A DNA stretch of 64,000 nucleotides from NCBI RefSeq assembly GCF_001938985.1, contig NZ_MKIN01000022.1, forward strand, positions 620,001 to 684,000, in the 5' to 3' direction. The translations under genes were made by a program, and so were the position numbers. This document shows, in pieces, positions 60,316-64,000 of this stretch (its first letter is position 1; every line of letters begins with the position of its first letter). The notes below the pieces were generated by a model. That model was not told the origin of the DNA, searched no databases, and saw only the letters and a list, made by a program, of their open reading frames with translations. The DNA comes from Gillisella taibaishanensis. GTDB lineage: Bacteria; Pseudomonadota; Alphaproteobacteria; Rhizobiales; Rhizobiaceae.

Positions 60316-60562
60316 GCGTGCAGGTCATGCCCCTGAACACTGTGTTGAAGCAGTTTATCCGTTTGCGATATGTCGCTTTCAGAAGATATTCCGAGACCTA
60401 AATTTACAGTTCAACCCTTCGTTTTCAAGAACTTTCGGTTGAAATCCCGTTGCGAACCTTTCCCGAAAATGATCTAATTGCGCCATGATCGACATCTTAT
60501 AGCGCTCTGCGGCGGATAGAGACATCTCCCTGCCGAAGCTTTCGAAAATGGGGGAATTGTGC

Positions 60563-61519
60563 ATGGATATCACCGCATCTGCTGCATCCGTCTCGGGCTT
60601 ATCGGTTCAGGCAAAGCTTGAAACCGTCCTGCGCAAGGCAGCCGCCCTCCTCCCCGCCGACATCGGCAATCGCCTTCTGTCACTGATCAGCCCGGCATCG
60701 CTTGCCCTCATGGCTGGCGTCGTAGTGGTATGGGCGGGGTCGCATTTCTTTGGCGTTGGTGAAATTGCCGACGTGATCCTTCTGGCCGCTGGTTGGATCA
60801 TGGTTGGTGGCGCCGCGATCCAAGGGGGCGAAAAGCTCGTTTCCTTCGCGGTGGGCACGAATGCCGCAAAGACCACAGCGGATCTCGACAAGGCGGCAAA
60901 GGATCTGGCTGATGCCATTACCATTCTCGGCGTCGATGTCGTGCTCGGCCTGCTGCTCAAAGGCAAACCGAAAGGAACGTTCAAGAGCGTCCATGGCACG
61001 ATGCCCAGCTATGGCCAGTTTGCCCGAGCAATGCCCAAGGCAGGGCCGATGCGAATCTATGAGGCGAAATTGGTCTTCTCGCGCCAGAAATTTGCCGGTC
61101 AGGGCGGCACCCGCCCGGACAATGTTGCAACAATTGGTCGCGACTTCTTTCCCGGAGCGAAGCCTTTTCCGGAAGTCGTCCGTTCCGTTCGCCAGACCGT
61201 TTATCACGAACGTGTCCATCAGCGGCTCACCCAAGCCTTTTCCCTGCTTGGCCGCCCCGGTCTCTACATGAAGATGGGCGCTTACAAACGCTCATACATC
61301 CTGCGTTATATCGAGGAAGCCGCGGCAGAGGCTTACGGACTGGCACGCACCGGCGGACCAAAAACGGGTGAACTTTCGGCAATCCAGTTCCCGCTAAACG
61401 GTAATTACGGCATCACCGTCGCTAAAATGGGTCAAGAGGCAAAGGGCGTGTTGCTTGGTCCTGTCACCCTGGGAGGCGCTGCTTACAACGCCTATTATGG
61501 GGCGAAGAATGATCACTGA
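60563..61519 (+). CDS. Membrane-associated HExxH protein, candidate polymorphic toxin
   Basis: Not assigned to a named family. A 318-residue protein: an N-terminal region with two strong helices (about residues 43-65 and 69-91) and a third hydrophobic stretch near 118-133, then a C-terminal domain with RQTVYHERVHQRLTQAFSL carrying the zinc-protease HExxH (HERVH, residues 215-219) and RYIEEAAAEAYGLAR about 35 residues later, a plausible third metal ligand. Start at ATG 60563 after GGGGGAA. It is followed, with an 11-bp overlap, by two small paralogous genes, the layout of a toxin with duplicated immunity genes. A metallopeptidase effector is inferred. Confidence 0.6.
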   Translation: MDITASAASVSGLSVQAKLETVLRKAAALLPADIGNRLLSLISPASLALMAGVVVVWAGSHFFGVGEIADVILLAAGWIMVGGAAIQGGEKLVSFAVGTNAAKTTADLDKAAKDLADAITILGVDVVLGLLLKGKPKGTFKSVHGTMPSYGQFARAMPKAGPMRIYEAKLVFSRQKFAGQGGTRPDNVATIGRDFFPGAKPFPEVVRSVRQTVYHERVHQRLTQAFSLLGRPGLYMKMGAYKRSYILRYIEEAAAEAYGLARTGGPKTGELSAIQFPLNGNYGITVAKMGQEAKGVLLGPVTLGGAAYNAYYGAKNDH

Positions 61520-61775
61520 GCAGCAAGCAATCGAGGCCTCCCAACATTTCGTAGCCCAACGAAAGCACACACCTTTGGACGTGAACTCCATAAAGGTGAC
61601 ATTTTCTGAAAACCAGGGCCGCCCAACCTTCATGGTCTCAGCTTACGACGCCATTCCCCACGGGGAAGAAGAATGGATGCAGCCGTCGAGAGTGCCTTTA
61701 GCCTTTCTCGTCGACGCAAATGATGGAACAGTTTACGGTTATGAGACCGAACGTGGACGCACAGTATTCGGTTGA
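61509..61775 (+). CDS. Candidate immunity protein (paralogue 1)
   Basis: An 88-residue protein: an alpha-helical N-terminus (EQQAIEASQHFVAQRKHTPL), then beta strands with PTFMVSAYDA and a final LAFLVDANDGTVYGYETERG. It overlaps the HExxH gene by 11 bp and is homologous to the next gene. Layout (one helix, then strands ending in a D-x-x-G-x-V-x-G hairpin) recalls YrhB/Imm35-like immunity proteins, but no assignment is made. Confidence 0.6.
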   Translation: MITEQQAIEASQHFVAQRKHTPLDVNSIKVTFSENQGRPTFMVSAYDAIPHGEEEWMQPSRVPLAFLVDANDGTVYGYETERGRTVFG

Positions 61776-61816
61776 ACTCCTACGCGAGTGTCCACCACAT
61801 GACGGCTTGATCGAAG

Positions 61817-62083
61817 ATGCTCTCTGAGGAAGAGGCAAGAAAGGCGCTGCGCGAGTTCCTTGCACAGAGGAAACACTCGCCTTTGCGGGAAAGCCTGACG
61901 ACTGCAGAGCGAGGAATGATCGAAGACCGCGACACCTGGGTGCTCAGTGGCGTTCCCGAAGACTCCCCTGAAGACAAGGATTGGATGTATTTTCTCGTTC
62001 AGCCGACGCTTTATTTTGTCGATGCCGCCACAGGAGCGGTGTTTGGCTTTGAAACCGAGCATGGGCGCACGATCTTCAAATGA
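61817..62083 (+). CDS. Candidate immunity protein (paralogue 2)
   Basis: An 88-residue paralogue of the previous gene: EEARKALREFLAQRKHSPL matches the first one's helix and LYFVDAATGAVFGFETEHG its C-terminal hairpin. The middle (RDTWVLSGVPEDSPEDKDWM) is more acidic. ATG 61817, 41 bp after paralogue 1. A second copy might protect against a related toxin or act in dosage. Confidence 0.6.
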   Translation: MLSEEEARKALREFLAQRKHSPLRESLTTAERGMIEDRDTWVLSGVPEDSPEDKDWMYFLVQPTLYFVDAATGAVFGFETEHGRTIFK

Positions 62084-62310
62084 AACATTTGAGCCTGGCT
62101 TGATTGCGCCTCGTCCAACGGCGGGGGAGAGATGAATTTTCACTTTCCGGCCCCGTTCAAAGAGACTTATTAGTCTATGGTTGCCTATTGGCGGCCTTCC
62201 GGTCGTCGGGTTTTTCCGTTACATCCACAGTCAATGCGGGGAGCAAAACAGAACAACCTGAAAGGCGTAAAAACCGGCATAGATCGGAACGCCGACCCAA
62301 GGAGACAACA

Positions 62311-63417
62311 ATGAGACTTCATCTTTTGGCGGGCGCTGCCTTTGCCGCCCTTCTGGCCGCCGCTCCCGCTGCCCGCGCCGATATCACCATTGGCCTGATG
62401 GCACCGCTGACCGGGCCTTTGGCTGCCATTGGCGCCCAGATCAAGAATGGCACGGAAACCGCGATTGCAGACATCAATGCCAAGGGCGGCATCAAGGGCG
62501 AGAAGCTCGCGTTGAAGAGCGCCGACGATGCCGGCGAGCCGAAGCAGGGTGTATCCGCGGCCAACCAGCTGATCGGTGAAGGCGTTCATTTCGTCGTCGG
62601 TCCGGTCACCTCGGGCGTTGCCGTTCCGGCTTCCGACGTCTTTGCTGAAAACGGCACGCTGATGGTCACCCCGACCGCGACCGCCCCAGGCCTTACCAAG
62701 CGTGGCCTGCCGACCGTGCTGCGCACCTGCGGCCGCGACGACCAGCAGGCCGAAGTGGCGGCGAAATACGTGCTCGCCCATTTCAAGGGCAAGAAGATCG
62801 CGATCCTCAATGACAAGGGCCAATACGGCAAGGGTCTCGCCGACGCCTTCAAAGCGGCTCTGAACGCCGCAGGTGAAAAGGAAGTCTTCAACGATTCGCT
62901 GACCGCTGGCGAAAAGGATTTCGGCTCGCTCGTCACCCGCCTCAAGTCGGCCAATGTCGATGTCATCTATTTCGGCGGTTATCACCCGGAAGCCGGCCTG
63001 CTGGTGCGCCAGATGCATGATGCCGGCCTCAACGCCGCGCTGGTTGCCGGCGATGGCCTGTCCAACAGCGAATACACCACCGTTGGCGGTGCCGCGGCCA
63101 ATGGCACGATCTTCACCAATGCCAGCGATGCGCTGAAGAACCCCGATTCCAAGGCCGCAGCGGATTCGCTGACCGCCAAGGGCATTCCGGCAGAAGCCTT
63201 CACGCTCAATGCCTATGCCGCCGTGCAGGTCATTGCCGCCGGTATCGAAAAGGTCGGCAGCGCCGAAGACGCCACTGCCGTTGCGGCAGCCATCAAGTCC
63301 GGCGAGCCGATCTCGACCGCCATCGGCAAGCTGACCTACGGCGAAAGCGGCGACCTGACCTCGCAGAGCTTCTCCGTCTACAAGTGGCAGGACGGCAAGA
63401 CGGTTGCTGCCGAGTAA
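62311..63417 (+). CDS. Branched-chain amino acid ABC transporter substrate-binding protein
   Basis: A 368-residue periplasmic Leu/Ile/Val-type binding protein (LivK/BraC family). Signal peptide [20 protein letters not shown] ending near ARA-DI. Motifs: [108 protein letters not shown] precedes the ATG. No permease or ATPase genes adjoin, so it uses a transporter encoded elsewhere. Confidence 0.94.
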   Translation: MRLHLLAGAAFAALLAAAPAARADITIGLMAPLTGPLAAIGAQIKNGTETAIADINAKGGIKGEKLALKSADDAGEPKQGVSAANQLIGEGVHFVVGPVTSGVAVPASDVFAENGTLMVTPTATAPGLTKRGLPTVLRTCGRDDQQAEVAAKYVLAHFKGKKIAILNDKGQYGKGLADAFKAALNAAGEKEVFNDSLTAGEKDFGSLVTRLKSANVDVIYFGGYHPEAGLLVRQMHDAGLNAALVAGDGLSNSEYTTVGGAAANGTIFTNASDALKNPDSKAAADSLTAKGIPAEAFTLNAYAAVQVIAAGIEKVGSAEDATAVAAAIKSGEPISTAIGKLTYGESGDLTSQSFSVYKWQDGKTVAAE

Positions 63418-63432
63418 GTGATGCCTACACAG

Positions 63433-63462
63433 GGACGCGGCTGAAACATGCCGCGTCCTTTG
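63433..63462 (+). terminator. Terminator of the binding-protein gene
   Basis: Stem GGACGCGGC / GCCGCGTCC with loop TGAAACAT, followed by TTTGCCTTTT, 15 bp after the stop codon. Confidence 0.8.
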
Positions 63463-63514
63463 CCTTTTCCGGGTCATGAGAAGGCGTTAGACGATGGAGC
63501 AAGCGGCGCCCCTC

Positions 63515-63660
63515 ACCCTGCCTCCGCTGCGCTCGGCACCCCTCTCCCCACAAGGGGGCGAGGGACAGTCGCCAACACTGCGGCCTTACAAAAGGCTTGA
63601 GAGGATGAGACGACGCGGCATATCCCTTCCCCCCTTGTGGGGAGAAGGTGGCGCCCTCAT
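63515..63660. repeat. Long inverted repeat, C-rich intergenic element
   Basis: CTCCCCACAAGGGGG (63544-63558) is the exact complement of CCCCCTTGTGGGGAG (63630-63644), separated by about 70 bp. A typical rhizobial mosaic/palindromic repeat without coding capacity. Confidence 0.65.
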
Positions 63661-63685
63661 TCAGTAAATAAAAGGGCGGATGAGG

Positions 63686-63800
63686 GGTTTAGAGCATTTC
63701 CAGGAAAAGTGCGTCGCGGTTTCCCGTCCGGAAATGCGTGAAAACAAGGAGTTAGGGCGGTTCATTGCTTCCGTGAAACAGTGAACCGCTCTAAAACCAC
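63686..63800. repeat. Dispersed intergenic repeat, family A copy 6
   Basis: TAGAGCATTTCCAGGAAAAGTG, CGGTTTCCCGTCCGGAAATGCG, then GGGCGGTTCATTG...CAGTGAACCGCTCT, which is a second hairpin. Same core as copies 2, 3 and 5. Confidence 0.65.
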
Positions 63801-63825
63801 ATATTTGCCAAAAGGAGAACCACCC

Positions 63826-64000
63826 ATGCCCACGCTCACTGAAATCGGCAACGACCACCTCGCCGTAGCGGTCTCCTCGCTTGGCGCGGAAATGCAGGTG
63901 CTGAAAACTTCTGATGGCAAAGACCTGCTCTGGAATGGCGACGCCGCCTATTGGACCGGGCGCTCGCCGATCCTGTTTCCCATCGTCGGCAAGGCGCCTG
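63826..64000 (+). CDS. Aldose 1-epimerase family protein, N-terminal part (continues beyond window)
   Basis: 58 codons visible: MPTLTEIGNDHLAVAVSSLG, then GAEMQVLKTSDGKDLLWNGD, AAYWTGRSPILFPIVGKAP. The AEMxxLKxxDGKDLLWNGD...W..RSPILFPIVG pattern is the galactose mutarotase-like (LacX/YihR) family. AAGGAG at 63812-63817 sets the ATG. The C-terminal catalytic part lies outside the window. Confidence 0.85.
   Translation, partial: MPTLTEIGNDHLAVAVSSLGAEMQVLKTSDGKDLLWNGDAAYWTGRSPILFPIVGKAP

Noticed and set aside
60379-60573. 64-codon minus-strand frame before the HExxH gene
   Set aside because: Overlaps that gene's ribosome site; no homology signal by eye.
62185-63477. 430-codon minus-strand frame
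   Set aside because: Antisense to the Leu/Ile/Val binding protein gene.
1-64000. tRNA, rRNA or CRISPR array
   Set aside because: Read for tRNA T-loop and acceptor patterns, rRNA segments and regularly spaced direct repeats; none found.

Overview
This window is chromosomal DNA from an alphaproteobacterium of the Rhizobiaceae (Agrobacterium/Allorhizobium/Rhizobium type). The evidence is the GC-rich coding style, a fused anthranilate synthase trpE(G) behind a short WWW leader peptide, a choXWV choline transporter, an ECF16-type SigF/NrsF pair, a DUF1285-Nudix-CCA transferase cluster, and dispersed intergenic palindromes of the rhizobial kind. No rRNA, tRNA, CRISPR array or intact insertion sequence was seen. 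Most of the window is ordinary core and shell genome.

Layout. 0-2 kb: leftward cluster DUF1285, CoA-type Nudix hydrolase and the 5' part of a tRNA nucleotidyltransferase gene. 2-10 kb: tightly packed MoxR / DUF58 / BatA-DUF4159 / membrane-protein operon running into two paralogous GNAT genes. 10-19 kb: PLP decarboxylase, small unknowns, GrpB, GNAT, glutathionyl-hydroquinone-reductase-like GST, Nudix, metallophosphoesterase, an HD-GYP protein and a ClpP-like protease. 19-23.4 kb: sigF-nrsF, divergent from a bufferin-type RiPP operon (two Cys-rich precursors, the DUF692/MNIO enzyme, a DUF2063 partner and DoxX). Both directions carry the same promoter signature. 23.6-31.5 kb: BenE-type transporter, leuA, brnTA toxin-antitoxin, Lrp regulator with a divergent lysine/saccharopine dehydrogenase-like gene, YkgJ-type cluster protein, DUF1993 and Stf0 sulfotransferase.

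31.7-33.6 kb is AT-rich and unlike the rest. It holds two decayed PAAR genes, two fragments that look like C-termini of lost proteins, and at least four small membrane proteins, two of which are homologous to each other. I read it as the remains of tandem type VI secretion PAAR/effector/immunity cassettes. 33.7-41 kb: lipoprotein, SelO, HupE/UreJ, DUF2076, two membrane unknowns, queF with a CDF transporter, and a secreted unknown. 41-49 kb: trpE(G) with its leader and attenuator RNA, extensin-like protein, TonB heme receptor and fhs. 49-58 kb: LuxR and PAS genes, DUF2333, thymidine kinase, choline ABC operon, HugZ-like and ArsR genes.

58-64 kb: a gene-poor stretch, then a perfect TetR-type operator ahead of an omega-aminotransferase. 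Next comes a three-gene cassette of a membrane-associated HExxH protein followed by two paralogous small proteins (candidate toxin with duplicated immunity genes), a branched-chain amino acid binding protein, and the start of an aldose-1-epimerase-like gene.

The most notable systems are the bufferin operon with its matched sigma-F promoters, the HExxH toxin/tandem immunity cassette, and the PAAR cassette remains.
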